DNA of 59,693 bases from NCBI GenBank assembly GCA_002633005.1, contig NMRA01000300.1, positions 481,390-541,082 of the forward strand, read 5' to 3'. The stretch comes from Phoronis australis (taxonomy: Eukaryota > Phoronida > Phoronidae). Under the pieces are notes generated by a model. The model was not told the DNA's origin and did no database searches. It worked only from the letters and a program-made list of their open reading frames with translations. The translations under genes were made by a program, and so were the position numbers. The stretch's first letter is position 1; every line of letters begins with the position of its first letter. Of this stretch, positions 1-10,190 are shown in pieces.

Positions 1-170
1 AGTCGACATCGGCGAGTGCCTCAGTTAACAGGCATCGGTAGAATAATCATGGAATAATCGTAAAAATAATCACAAACCTTACCTTTGTATGAGGTCGTGC
101 TTACTTCCTCTCATAGAAGCACCCTTTTTACGCAATCTCAGATTCAGTTGGCACGGCTGCAAGCCATTTC

Positions 171-262
171 ACCATGTATTTAAAGGGCTCGCGAAATCGA
201 GGCTGTTAATCTATCACCACTAGTACACGCACGCCCTCTAGTTATAGTAGATTTTCCGAATA
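171..262. repeat. Short dispersed repeat, copy 1
   Basis: About 90 bp match 42256-42350 in the same orientation with only a few differences. The shared block runs from CACCATGTATTTAA through the CACTAGTACACGC stretch to CCGAATAGCC. No reading frame is evident. It directly abuts the leader cassette that follows, whereas the 42 kb copy does not, so it is a separate repeat and not part of that cassette. Confidence 0.7.
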
Positions 263-790
263 GCCCCATTCGGTTAGCGGGCTTCCAGTTGACCATGTTG
301 TTTCAATATCACAGTACTCGTTCCCTCGTCATTTCATAGTGCTTCATTTTTTCTGTTCATGGAACATGCGATTTGAATAGACGCATCATAGACACCGACG
401 TTTGCTCTCGATGTCACCTTGTAAGTGTATCAGTTTTTGCTGTTTTCGTGTAAAAGCGAAATTGTCATGGTTTACTGTCATAAAATCGATCTCTTAATAC
501 TCCCCACCTCCATTTCGTTAGCCTATTAAAGTCACAAACGGTGCGTGCATGTGCTATTTTCGAATTTGGGTTGGCCAACATTTAGTCTGACGCGTTTTCT
601 CGAGTAGTTGATGGCTTCGGGTTTTACAAATCGTGATTTTTTCATTTTTTATTATTTATTGCTAATTAATTTGATTGTTTTATTTGACTTATTTTGCTCA
701 TTATATGTCCGTTTTAAACTTTACTTTTTCTCTGTTACTGTTGTGTGTATTTATTTTGTGTATTGCCAGTGATACTTGTTGTTTGGTGTT
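263..790 (+). repeat. Leader cassette copy A (exon-intron-acceptor)
   Basis: This block matches 2520-3110 and, in its first part, 1780-1995. It has an exon-like stretch with a conserved CTGTTCATGGAACATGCG, a donor near 421 (TTGTAAGTG), an AT-rich intron-like stretch of about 350 bp, and an acceptor ending in TGTATTGCCAG at 769. No long reading frame crosses it. It may be the 5' region of a multicopy gene or a retroelement leader; the sequence does not decide between them. Confidence 0.5.
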
Positions 791-1479
791 AACCTTTGTT
801 TTAGAAACTCACGTTAAATGAACTGATTGATTGATTCATCTCAGTAAGGAAGATTATGAGATCGATGTTTTTAGAGTAAAAAGACGAATTCGATTTTCAT
901 GTTTAAGTTAGCCAGCACACAGGGCGATATGCATCTTTAACTGAAGTTGGATGAGTCTCGTGGGGTTGAATTTTCTGATGAACTTGAAGTGTCAGTGGCT
1001 GCTTGTGTGTTCCTTCTAGGACCAAATACTCCCAAATTCCTTGACCTTTCTACACTGACTTATGCTGATTTTGACCGCACATATATCCTCAGCCGTGGCA
1101 CTCTGAGATAATGTAATCATGAGAAAAGAACAATGGTGTTAATTTGAATAGTCCAGTGAGCCATTGTAAACCTAGTTAGACATTCGTTTTTTCTCACTGT
1201 TTTTCCTCATTTCTTTCACCGGTCTTGAATGTAGACACATACTGCCAAGTTGCAGTTCACAGCTCAGGATCTAATTTTTAATATACTCACAATCTAACTA
1301 GAAAACATTTGGCTTATCTGTTCTACTTTTGTGTGTACTCAAGATAACGAAGTGTGTCTGCCCTCGAGAACATTAGGTTTTATGAGTATGAGTTTTTAGT
1401 CCAAGTTCGCACTTAACTGATGACCCCTATCCGTCGGTTACTGCGTGGCATTCTAGCATCTTTTTGTGCGGGAATCAGC
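791..1479. other. No gene seen
   Basis: Unique-looking AT-rich sequence with no long reading frame and no match noticed elsewhere in the window. Confidence 0.5.
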
Positions 1480-2000
1480 GCTACGTAACCCTGTACAAAG
1501 GAATTGTTGGTCAGTCCAATTGAGGAAAAGGCGAAGGGTATAAGTAAAGAAGGATCCATTTGTTCACTTAAATATACATGTATCTAACGAGTGAAATACC
1601 ACATACACCATGGTGTGTACTAGAGGCATGTTCTAACAGACTCGAAATAAGCTCCCATGCCCGTCAACACCAAACTTTACTCGAGATTCAAATGGAAAAT
1701 TGAGAAATAACGTGCCTTGTTCTCACTTTTTCGAAGAAATCGCTTCACGCAGCGAACACCTGCTAAATGCGTTCGGATTGCCACGTGATTGTTTCGGCGG
1801 TAAATTCGGTTGAAGGACTTCGAGTTAACTCAGTCGTTTTAAGATTACTCCGCATTTTATCGTGCTTCAGTGTTTTCTGTTCATGGAACATCCGAGTTGC
1901 ATCTACGAATCATAGACACCGACGTTCTATCTCGATTTTATCGTGTAAGTGGAAGAGTTTTTGCTGTTTTCGTGTAAAAGCAAAATTGTCATGGTAAGCT
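1480..2000 (+). repeat. Leader cassette copy B with TATA-like box
   Basis: The copy starts near CCCTGTACAAAGGAATTG, which aligns with 36485 and 38630. A TATA-like box TATAAGTA lies at 1539-1546, followed about 25 bp later by a TTCACT stretch, a plausible initiator. A conserved CATGGTGTGTACTAGAGG and the CTGTTCATGGAACAT exon-like segment follow, ending at a GTGTAAGTGG donor near 1945. Copy C begins at the ACTAGAGG motif just downstream, so B and C look like a tandem duplication. Confidence 0.5.
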
Positions 2001-2021
2001 GGTGTATACTAGAGGTATGTT

Positions 2022-2338
2022 CAGGGGCGGATCCAGGATTTTGAGTTAGGGGGGACAGGGCACAGGAATAATCAGAATTTTGCCACACGCTTACGCCCAG
2101 CCTAAACTGTAGTGATGCTGAGGTCTCGAATTTTCGGATTTGAGGACCTTGTTACTAAGAAAAAAAACGGTAAACGTGGTTTGTTCAAGGATGATGCATT
2201 GTGCATTCCCACCCCGAAGCCCCTGGGTGCACACATATGCTACTCAGCAATTCGGACCCCGAACTACCAAACGGTATCTGGGAAAATTTTAGGGGGGCAT
2301 GACCCCCTTACCCACCCCNCCCCACAAATTCGCCACTG
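2022..2338. mobile_element. Miniature hAT-like element, GGCGGATCCAGG family
   Basis: Begins CAGGGGCGGATCCAGGA and ends TTCGCCACTG, imperfect terminal inverted repeats. The flanks are ATGTT and ATGCT, a 4/5 match to a 5-bp target duplication. It interrupts a cassette whose uninterrupted form is visible near 1620-1650 and 38755-38790, so empty sites exist in the same window. It is too short to encode a transposase. Confidence 0.8.
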
Positions 2339-3110
2339 ATGCTCAGAGTCGAAATAAGCTCCCATGCCCGTCAACACCAATCTTTACTTGAGATTCAAAT
2401 GGAAAATTGACAAATAGCGTGCTTTGCTCTCATTTTTTCGAAGAAATCGCTTAACGCCGCGAACACAAATTAAATGCATTTGGATTTTTTCGAAGAGATT
2501 GCCACGTGATTGTTTCGGCGGTATAATTCGGTTAACTTCAAGATGACTACGTCGTTTCAAGATCACAGTACGTGTTCCCTCGTCATCAGAGATGTCATCG
2601 TGCTTCAGTGTTTTCTGTTCATGGAACATGCGAGTTGAATCGAGGAATCATAGACACCGACGTTAGCTTTTTATTTCATCGTGTAAGTGGAGCAGATTTT
2701 GCTGTTTTAGTGTAAAACCTTTTGCCATGGTTAGCTGGCTAAAAAATAGAACTCATTTACTGTCATAAAATCGACATCTTAATACTCCTCACCGTGAAAG
2801 GATTCCCTTTCGTGAGCCTATTGAAGTCACAAGCGTTGCGTGCTCGTGCTATTTTCGAATTCTCAATTTTAGGGTTGGCCAAACTTATCAAGTCTGACGC
2901 GTCTTCTCGAGTCGTTGACGGTTTCAGGTTTTACAAATCGTGATTTCTGCATTCTATATATAGTATTGCTAATTAACTTAATTGTTTTTATCTAACTTAA
3001 TTTATTCATTATTTGTTTATTTTAAACTTTACCTCTTGTCTGGTACTGTTGTTACATGTATTTATTTTGTGTATTGCCAGTGACACTAGCATAGCTGCTG
3101 GTGTTAAAGT
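2339..3110 (+). repeat. Leader cassette copy C (exon-intron-acceptor)
   Basis: Resumes copy B's motifs (GTCGAAATAAGC, then GAGATTCAAATGGAAAATTG), then the CTGTTCATGGAACATGCG exon-like segment, a GTGTAAGTGG donor near 2680, about 400 bp of AT-rich intron-like sequence and a TGTATTGCCAG acceptor at 3079-3080. Downstream sequence diverges from copy A within a few tens of bases, so the cassette ends about there. Confidence 0.5.
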
Positions 3111-4010
3111 CCAAGAAGCGCACGTTGTTAACCCATATTACATGGTTAGAGGATGCTATAAGGATCCAAGAAGTACCTACACCATAACTAATACACAATA
3201 CGTAATCGAATAAAGTTAAAAAAACGCGCCACTCACGATTGGGACCCGAAGAACACACGGCCATTTTGAACTTACCGCGAACCCGGAAGTGCTATTCTTC
3301 CGGGAACCCAGGCTTAGTATACGCCGTCTGTGCGACTGGAGCATTGTCTGTTACTAGCCTGCAAACCGGGTTAAAATAATCGACAGCGCGCCTTAATGTT
3401 ATAAAATTAAAATTGTATCGAAACTGCAGACTAAATGAGGCGAGTACATTTTGACAGAAATTATTTTGCCGGCCCGCACCCGATCGGACCCGTTGCGGAC
3501 GGAGACCAGACACTGGCGAACGGTAAATGCATGCGGTTGTTCAAATCATCAAGGACTTATACATACAAAGGTAGTTTCAGACATTTGCATCAAGGAGCGT
3601 ACTTGTACAGGAGAATTCACTCCGCATTCTTACCATTCCCCGCAATGGTTACCGGTCGAAACACTAGCGCTCCAAGCGGTGAATAATCAACACTTACTTA
3701 GGAGCGCAGTCCGAACAATGTAAACACTGATGAATTCATACTTTAATGACGTTCAACGTGCAATAAAATTAATGTGTGATTGAAAATTGTTAGAATACAT
3801 AAACATCCACTTATAATCGAATGAGAATGAAAATGTGTATTTTAATCAATATTAAAGTGTATTTGTTTTTATTCTGTTGAAGTTCCCTTCAAAATCTATC
3901 ACGGTTTTGTTTCATGTCTGAGTTCTTAGCAAGGCAAATTATCTTTCCTTATAACAGTTCATACCTCCATGGACAATAAAATTTGAATGATTGCTCCTGG
4001 GGGTTCAGGG
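3111..4010. other. No gene seen
   Basis: Short overlapping reading frames near 3435-3720 on the plus strand have no recognisable domain and no splice context that would favour them. Confidence 0.45.
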
Positions 4011-4027
4011 GGTAATTCCCCACAGGT

Positions 4028-4175
4028 GACAGCTAAGGGGGTACCAGGAAAAAACCAGGTGGGCGCCAAATGGGTGTTGACCACCTCCCAGGGGGGTTAC
4101 ATGGGAGGAGTGCTAAACAGGTAAAAACCAATGGGGTATGCCACATGGGTGTTGAGCCCCTCCCATCGTCACAAA
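4028..4175. repeat. Tandem duplication, about 75 bp unit
   Basis: Two imperfect copies of a G-rich unit containing AATGGGTGTTGACCACCTCC and CATGGGTGTTGAGCCCCTCC follow each other. Confidence 0.5.
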
Positions 4176-4427
4176 TTTTGGTTGCTCCCCTGACCACTGA
4201 CAAACATGTTGCCCCCAGCTCAATGCCGGTTTCACCTCCACCCAACAATTTCGCATGTGTTCCCTATTCAATGCACCAGGATACTAACAATTGTTTGGTG
4301 CAGTGAGTGTTACACATGTAAGAAGAAGAAAACAATTGATCACTACCACGAAATTGTAATATAATTTTAGAACATCCCATTATTTCTTAGACATGCCAGC
4401 ATAGGGTAAACTCGATCGCACTCTCCC

Positions 4428-4675
4428 ACGCGCGCACTCAGAGGGCTCGGGGAGCTCGAACGAGCCCCCTTATTTGGCGAAGTGGGCAAAAACGTCCACC
4501 CCAGAGAGACAAAAAGTCCGAGATAATGGGACAAAAGTCCACTAAAGAAACGCAAATGCGCAATTCACAGTGGTGGTCCCGTTTTTTTTTTTCTTATTTT
4601 TGTAGTTGGCCCACTCATTTGTTAGCAAAAGGTCTACATCGTCAGGAATTCGAGCCCCCTCCACATTGAGTACAT
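4428..4675. mobile_element. Miniature element with GCGCGCA ends, copy 1
   Basis: Shares an ordered series of blocks with 8810-9071 and 56788-57036: GGCTCG..CTCGAA.GAGCCC, TTTGGCGAA.TGGGC, ACAAAAGTCCA, CGCAATTCACAG, a T-rich run, and GTCAGGAATTCGAGCC. No coding capacity. The best copy (8.8 kb) has inverted ends. Confidence 0.65.
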
Positions 4676-5310
4676 CACCACTCATAACTAGTCGAAGTTC
4701 AAAATGTCATGACGAAATAGATAAGAGCTCCTGAAGAGCAATCAAAATATTCACTAGCCACACAACTTCATACAAAACTGAATTAAAAAGACTTGGATGA
4801 TAAAACTAAAATTTTATTTTCTGTACCCACTGTTCATATTATCAATAACAGTAAATCTTTCAGGTAAGCTAAAGCTAGACCACAAGATCATATTTGTTAC
4901 TTAGCCACAACTGGGGCTTAAATTAATCACAATCTCCAAAAACGTACAAAATGGGCAACACATGCATCAATACAACAAAAAATCTAACCAAACTTCTCAC
5001 TCTCTATTAATTCACTAGTAAACAACAGGTCTTTTTACCAAGGAAATGCGTTGAAGCTGATAACTAATTTACTCACAGAGGTATTTGTCATTGAGAAGCA
5101 AAATGATACGGATAGCTTGGGTTTAACAAACTGTCAGCCCACCATTCAGACTCTAAACGACCCATCAGTTTCACTTTGGCTCTCTTTAAATCACAGGCTA
5201 ACAATTCATAAAATGTTTTAATCTGACCAACCTTAGTAAAATACGAAAACCAAAATTTTGACTAATTGTCCTTTGTACACGTGATGTTCCAGCACTTGCT
5301 TTGTGAGACG
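4676..5310. other. No gene seen
   Basis: AT-rich sequence without a recognisable domain; it lies downstream of the minus-strand THAP fragment and could be its 3' flank. Confidence 0.4.
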
Positions 5311-5314
5311 ATAA

Positions 5315-5556
5315 TCAGAAACTGCAAAAAAGCCTATTCCACTGCTGTAACATAATTTCCGGAGAACTTTTTGATATCTTCATTTTTGATGGATTCGGGA
5401 CATTAAATACTGCTCGGGCACTGGATTCAATACCAGCTTGTTCTTCAGTCATGAACATGGACTCCTCGAAGTGATGAGAGCATAAGTTGCAGTTCTTGGA
5501 CAAGTAGGTTGCATCTCCATTCATAAGGTCGGCTCCCATAATAAATTGACTGGCCT
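5315..5556 (-). pseudogene. THAP zinc-finger C-terminal half (exon or fragment)
   Basis: The minus-strand frame reads ADLMNGDATYLSKNCNLCSH followed by HFEESMF and then VFNVPNPSK. This is the end of a THAP domain: the C-x2-H pair (CSHH) that completes the zinc site, the E-rich turn after HF, and the AVPxxFxVPNP-like motif that closes the fold. The first half (C-x2-4-C and the F..FP/W region) is not in this frame and would have to lie upstream, at higher coordinates, in another exon. An AG acceptor is available near 5553. THAP domains bind DNA and are common in transposase-derived nuclear proteins. The frame ends after about 80 codons. Whether it belongs to a live gene cannot be told. Confidence 0.65.
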
Positions 5557-5699
5557 TGGTGCATTGCAAGCTTCAAGGTATAAGACATATAATATCCAAA
5601 TAAAAACATATTCTATAAAGAGTTCGTCTCACCCACTTGTTAGACGAAGTACAGGCTCTATTTTCTATGTTTTGGTTATACTAATTGTCGTAGCTCGCT

Positions 5700-5935
5700 A
5701 TATCAATATAGACAATCTAAATCCGTGGTCATGACCATAATATAGAATGGTGCACTAAATATACATGTATAGACGTTCTAAATCCATGGTCATGACCATC
5801 AATATACAGTAGAACAGCGGTACAAAGGTAGACACTCTATATCCATGGTCATTAAATAGAATAGCGTGCTACATATATAGACATTCTAAATCCATGGCCA
5901 TAACCATAATGTAGAATAACGCACTAACCCCTGTA
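5700..5935. repeat. Tandem repeat, about 61 bp unit, four copies
   Basis: Four imperfect copies of a unit built on TATAGACA.TCTAAATCC, TGGTCATGACCAT and ATAGAAT.G.GCACTA follow each other. Each copy contains the dyad ATGGTCATGACCAT or a decayed form. It is non-coding minisatellite-like DNA. Confidence 0.8.
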
Positions 5936-6656
5936 CGTAAATCCGACACTGTCAAGTATTCACGAGGGAAGTTGATATTGCAAATTCATCAAAAAATAAC
6001 TCAAAACATTCTTGCACACCACAGCCATTCGACCCAAGCAACTAAAAATTTGAAAAAATACAGTAGGATTGCCGCCATCCATCGAAAGAGTGGAAGTTTG
6101 AGGAACGTGAAGACCAATACTTGTGAATTACATGTGCATGTACATGTACACAAAAGGATTTTTTCTGATGGTTAGTTATGAAATGATCTTACTGTTTCCC
6201 GTAGTATCACAAGAATAGTATCTCTTTTGAAGATGGTTACTATGAGTTGTTTGTAAGGAATTCCTATACTTGTGGAAAACACTGCTGTCTACTACGCTAC
6301 TATTTGTAATGATCGTGTACATGTCGAAAGGGGTACTCAAAGAACTCTCGCAATAATCAGCGTTTTCCAAAACTGGATCACCATAAAAAGAATCTTGACC
6401 TGAGAGCGAGCGCAGAGGACCGGTATGAGCTAAGCTGCATGTCTCAAGTGAATCATAGTTGAGCTGACCAGCAACTAGCTTCAGTTCATCGAGAATTTCG
6501 TATTTTCACACTGTTAGTTCTCAGCTATAGCTACATGTACATGTACTTGAGGCAGCTCCTCGCTACAGGAGAGGGTACTGGCCCTAGGCCCATTCTTACT
6601 ATCCGTGTTGGTTCACGGTTACTCACCTCTTACTAGCTGGATCCAAGGGATTGTCC
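5936..6656. other. No gene seen
   Basis: Contains CATGTACATGTA runs near 6133 and 6536. No convincing reading frame or splice pattern. Confidence 0.45.
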
Positions 6657-6805
6657 CAGGGGCGGATGCAAGATTTTGAGTTGGGGGAGGGCAGATTATT
6701 AGCCAGGGTTTCACCAGTCAGAAATTCGCACCACCAAACTGCCAATTGGAATCTGGGAGAATTTTAGGGGGGACATGTCCTCTTGGCCCCCTAAGTCCGC
6801 AACTG
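6657..6805. mobile_element. Miniature hAT-like element, GGCGGATCCAGG family
   Basis: Starts CAGGGGCGGATGCAAGATTT and ends AGTCCGCAACTG, with the internal GAATCTGGGAGAATTTTAGG block shared with the copies at 2.0, 19.8 and 25.9 kb. The flanking pentamers TGTCC and TGCCT match at only three of five positions. Confidence 0.75.
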
Positions 6806-7255
6806 TGCCTCCACACGTGGGAGATTAGGTTCAAATATGGTGGCATCGAGAGGAGGGGGGTCGGTGGGTAGCGAAGGTGGTGACGAGGGGGGAGTTATNC
6901 CCTCCATAAGGTTTGCCTTCCTACGGGCCTGAACTAAGATACGAATTGAGAATGATTCAACTTCAAGTCTCAACATTTAAGCTATATTGGTCTTTTGCAA
7001 TTGATTCAAAATTAAATTAGTACAATGAAATATGTATGTCTTTTTTAATCAAGTTACACCGATGTGTCTTTTGCATGAAATCATCACCTCAGCTACGCCA
7101 ATTCTGGTCAGGTACACTAGGATGTTAAAACAAAAATCAAGTGCAGGCGGTCTGATACACGTTGTACCAGACGTGCGCAGGCCTTGCATGCTCGCTGGTT
7201 CCCAGCGTGCAGCAAGGTGGGGCGATAGCCGCGCCAGCACGCAGGTATCACTTAA
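6806..7255. other. No gene seen
   Basis: Overlapping short frames at 7032-7337 on both strands carry no recognisable domain. Confidence 0.4.
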
Positions 7256-7405
7256 AACAAAATGCAGTCTTAATCAGTCCATATCCACATCGCCTCGCAT
7301 ACGATCGACCTTACCTTGCCGAGAGGTGTCGCGTTAACCTCTGAGAAATGTGAGAAACGACACAGCGACGTTAGTTGTTCATCTGCAGAGTGAATGCCGC
7401 TATGT
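7256..7405 (+). repeat. 5' flank of THAP repeat, left part
   Basis: Matches the reverse complement of 16290-16440 (TCCATATCCACATCGCCTC, CCTTGCCGAGAGGTGTCGCG). It is continuous with 8394-8750 once the 7406-8393 insertion is removed, giving the same order as the 16.3-16.0 kb minus-strand copy. It is probably the upstream region of a repeated THAP gene. Confidence 0.7.
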
Positions 7406-8393
7406 CATAGGCGGATTTAGGGCCCCCCTCCTTGGCTGCCGCAAAAAAAATAAAACAGTAAGAGCGTAGGGAAATGGTGAGTTTATTAATTAACCCCGGT
7501 AATTAAAATTATACGGATGAAAAAAGATTTAAATGTGTGCAGTCTTAGTGTTGGGGGGGGGGCTCAAATACAATTTCAAGTGTCAAATTCGGAACACGGC
7601 GCGTTCGTAACGGAACTATGGCTAAGTATAGAATCTCCCGCGATATCCTAGGCGACCGGCAGTGGCGCTGTGCACTACGACTCCGTTTCCGTCGTCTGCT
7701 CCACTGTGCAATGAAGAAAAGTTACTTCATTTTTAAAGAGAATGGAACCTGAGTGACGATGAAAAAACAGAAGCTGCTGGTAAGATGTGAATTTTAATCG
7801 AAGCCTTAGTGAATCACTCAGAAACTCGCAATACTCTCTTTGTCAAACCTTAGCTTAAGACGATTTCCAAAGCAATCCCGTCATTATTGCCAACACGAAA
7901 AACGGATTTGGTCTTTTGGGCATTTGAAGACTATTTTAAATACGACAAATTTGTTAAGAATTCATGGCACAAAATATAAAACGTGTAATAAGCATTACGA
8001 AAAGAAGTAGGTTTCGCGCGCAAACGCTGTGGCCCATAAACAAGTAAGTCTTTTAGTACGAGAGTAGTAGTTATAAATCGTGGTGGTGTAGTGGTAACGT
8101 ACGCGCCCTCTATCCGCCAGGTCGTGAGTTCGAGTCTTTGATACCTGCATTTCTTCCTGTTTGACACGTTCTCCGTGTTTTTTTTGGCCTTTTTTCTTGG
8201 ATAATACTTCAGGAATCAAGGAAAATGCTTGATTTTTAGAGGTAAAAACAGAAAAATTTCCTGGGCAAAGCCCCCTCCCGACCTCCCCTCATTCGGTGCT
8301 ATGCGCATCTACAATCGTGGTTCAGTTTGCGCAAATGCTTCCAGCCGGACAAAATGTTGGGCCCCCCCTTGTGATATCCTAGATCCGCCACTG
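7406..8393 (+). mobile_element. Complete 988-bp hAT-like element with tRNA-like core
   Basis: It begins CATAGGCGGATTTAGGG and ends CCTAGATCCGCCACTG, and is flanked by exact 5-bp duplications TATGT (7401-7405 and 8394-8398). The uninterrupted site is visible in the other THAP-repeat copy near 16280-16290. Internally it has a poly-A-rich block, a GTTTATTAATTAA block, a G-run, a GGCGACCGGCAGTGGCGC block, and an RNA polymerase III-like A/B-box segment at 8081-8140. No transposase is encoded, so movement would need a partner in trans. Partial copies lie at 23500-23715, 26586-27218 and 49041-49877. Confidence 0.8.
8081..8140 (+). other. tRNA-derived segment (A and B boxes)
   Basis: An A-box-like TGGTGTAGTGG (8084-8094) and a B-box-like GTTCGAGTC (8128-8136) sit about 33 bp apart, as in tRNA genes, and a T-run follows near 8177. 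The acceptor stem is not convincingly paired, so this is a tRNA relic like a SINE head and not a functional tRNA gene. The same segment is at 26952-27005 and, reversed, at 49301-49353, always inside the same transposon family. Confidence 0.65.
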
Positions 8394-8394
8394 T

Positions 8395-8748
8395 ATGTTG
8401 CGGTATATCGTTCCCGCTTGTCCGAAATATGCAGCTGCGAGGAAAGAGAGTACATCGTTTTTTCAAATTCCTCGAGAGTCCAAAATACTTAGGAAGTGGC
8501 TCGCGGTAGTGATGAATGAAAAGTACGCTGTTAATAACCAGTATGAGGCCGTGAAACATCTCCGTGTCTGTGGCCGGCGGTCGTCGTCAGTCACTTTGAC
8601 CATAGACTATAGTACATGGACCGACAACTCCGTATACTTTCATTGGACGAAATCTGTGATCTTACGCATAGGCCCTCACTTCATAATTCCCCTGCGACAC
8701 CTGGCTAAATTTTCTGGTGCAATTTCTGGAGAGTACGTCGTCTGCTAA
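8395..8748 (+). pseudogene. THAP-domain gene fragment, plus-strand copy
   Basis: The frame contains VPACPKYAAARKE, SFFQIPRESKILRKWLAVV and VKHLRVCG, matching the THAP layout of Cys pair, F..P/LRKW core and a later Cys. It is about 75% similar to the minus-strand copy at 15998-16276. The first Cys of the expected C-x4-C pair is Tyr here, and the residues after the last Cys (RR in place of WH) lose the zinc-binding His, so the finger is broken. The ATG at 8395 lies in the target duplication made by the adjacent transposon and is not the ancestral start. Sequence near 8700 (AAATTTTCTGGTGCA) matches, reversed, 13320-13340. Confidence 0.65.
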
Positions 8749-8809
8749 TCATGGTCGGCTTCTGTGTGGCCGGTTGTTCGGCCACAGAGGCGAAATGCAA
8801 AGGAATTAC

Positions 8810-9071
8810 ATGCACGCACCCGGGGGGGCTCGGGTGGCTCGAATGAGCCCCCCCCCCCCATTTGGCGAAATGGGCATAATGGCCTTCCCCTGACAGACGA
8901 AATGTCCTAGGAAATGGAACAAAAGTCCAGTAAATAAGCGCAAACGCGCAATTCACAGTCAGTGGTGCTCCCGTTTTTTTTGTTTTTTTTAGTCCGCCCG
9001 CTCTTTTGTTACCAAAAGGTTCATAACGTCAGGAATTCGAGCCTCCCATTTTGAAGGCTAGGTGCGCGCAT
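8810..9071. mobile_element. Miniature element with GCGCGCA ends, copy 2
   Basis: Starts ATGCACGCACC and ends GGTGCGCGCAT, short inverted ends, with the family's internal blocks including a GAATTCGAGCC block near the right end. It is the best-preserved copy in the window. Confidence 0.7.
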
Positions 9072-9084
9072 GAATTAGCTTCCA

Positions 9085-9226
9085 TACCATCCGAAGATCC
9101 CATAATCGGCTGTGGGAAGAAAAGCTTATTTCTTGTGTCAACGTGAATGGCATTTGTTTCAGCAATAATACATTATACACTTATTCTGAAAGGCACTTTG
9201 AAGATGGACGTTTTTAAGAGGCTCTG
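9085..9226 (+). pseudogene. THAP relic (C-terminal half)
   Basis: The frame reads NRLWEEKLISCVNVNG then YSERHFEDGRF and stops at TAA. The W and the xSxxHFEDGRF ending match the middle and end of THAP domains, with Tyr in place of the zinc-binding Cys. There is no complete reading frame around it. It sits directly after the 8810-9071 element. Confidence 0.5.
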
Positions 9227-9965
9227 GTAGGCCTACTGCTTAATCTTGTCTTCACAAATCCATTTTTGTTTTTTCCTTTTTTATGAAAACTATCTGGTAA
9301 ACTTTTTGACGAAACTTGTCCACTGAATTTCTTCCAAAGGTAGTGACTCATGAACTCCTGTCCTTACCAGGAACTTCAGCCATAGTCTAGTGAGCGAATT
9401 AACCAAATTACTCTTCGCTGGCCCTGATCAGACTGTTGGTCTCAGCAGAATGAGCACATTTGGTCAGGATTTGGACCAGCGATTTTAACAAATTCACATT
9501 CGTGTACAAATAAATGGAGCGCTGGTAAAACCTTTAACATCAATAAAGATTACATTAATACTTCAGAAATAACCACCTGGTCCAGTCAAAATCTATCTCG
9601 CAATTCAACAGCAGGTTACACACTCATATCATGTCGAATACATGCCGCACAAAATCTCTCGACTGCAGTCTATGAAAATGCAACCAACTTCTTTGAAAAC
9701 ATGGAACTGGAAATTACACCAGAGGGGTGTGAATGTTGTTTTTATTCTTCAATGTTAAATTTTTGTAAGCAGACAAATGATTTTTAAATTTCCGCCTTAA
9801 ATCCTAACATTTCCAAACTTAAGCCGTTCCAACGAATGCTTATGACGATAACACAATTCTTCAACCAGATTTGTAAAATTCCTATGCCGCCTGTAGGGTA
9901 CATAATGAACCAATCCCACTCCTAATGTAACAAAAGGGTCCCGTGCACACTAAGTATTGCCCTCC
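9227..9965. other. No gene seen
   Basis: AT-rich with no long frame or noticed repeat match. Confidence 0.45.
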
Positions 9966-10190
9966 TGAAATATTACCGTATTCGCTCTAATAAGCGGCCA
10001 GGGCGATTAGAAAAATCCGCTTCAGGAAAGGGGGCGCATATTATAGCCCAAAAGTGGTTGAAACCCGGTCTCCGAAACAGGTGAAATCGTAAGCTAGAAT
10101 TCATCAAATTTACGCTCTGTGACGCATCTGTAACCTATGACAAAGTTTCTACAAAACTGCAGTGCATTGCTATCTAATTTTGTTGAGCTT
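9966..10190 (+). repeat. Partial copy of the TATTCGCTCTAATAAGCG element
   Basis: Matches the reverse complement of 35340-35525, including ACCGTATTCGCTCTAAT at one end, CTCCGAAACAGGTGAAATCG, TTCATCAAATTTACGC and GTAACCTATGACA. The rest of the long element at 34.4-35.5 kb is not present here. Confidence 0.75.

Noticed and set aside
263-3110. LTR retrotransposon reading of the leader cassettes
   Set aside because: No TG...CA ends, target duplications, primer-binding site or gag/pol frames could be found near any copy.
5700-5935. CRISPR array
   Set aside because: The repeats are contiguous and imperfect, without spacers, in eukaryotic DNA.
8081-8140. Functional tRNA gene
   Set aside because: A and B boxes are present but the acceptor stem does not pair, and the segment is repeated only inside transposons.
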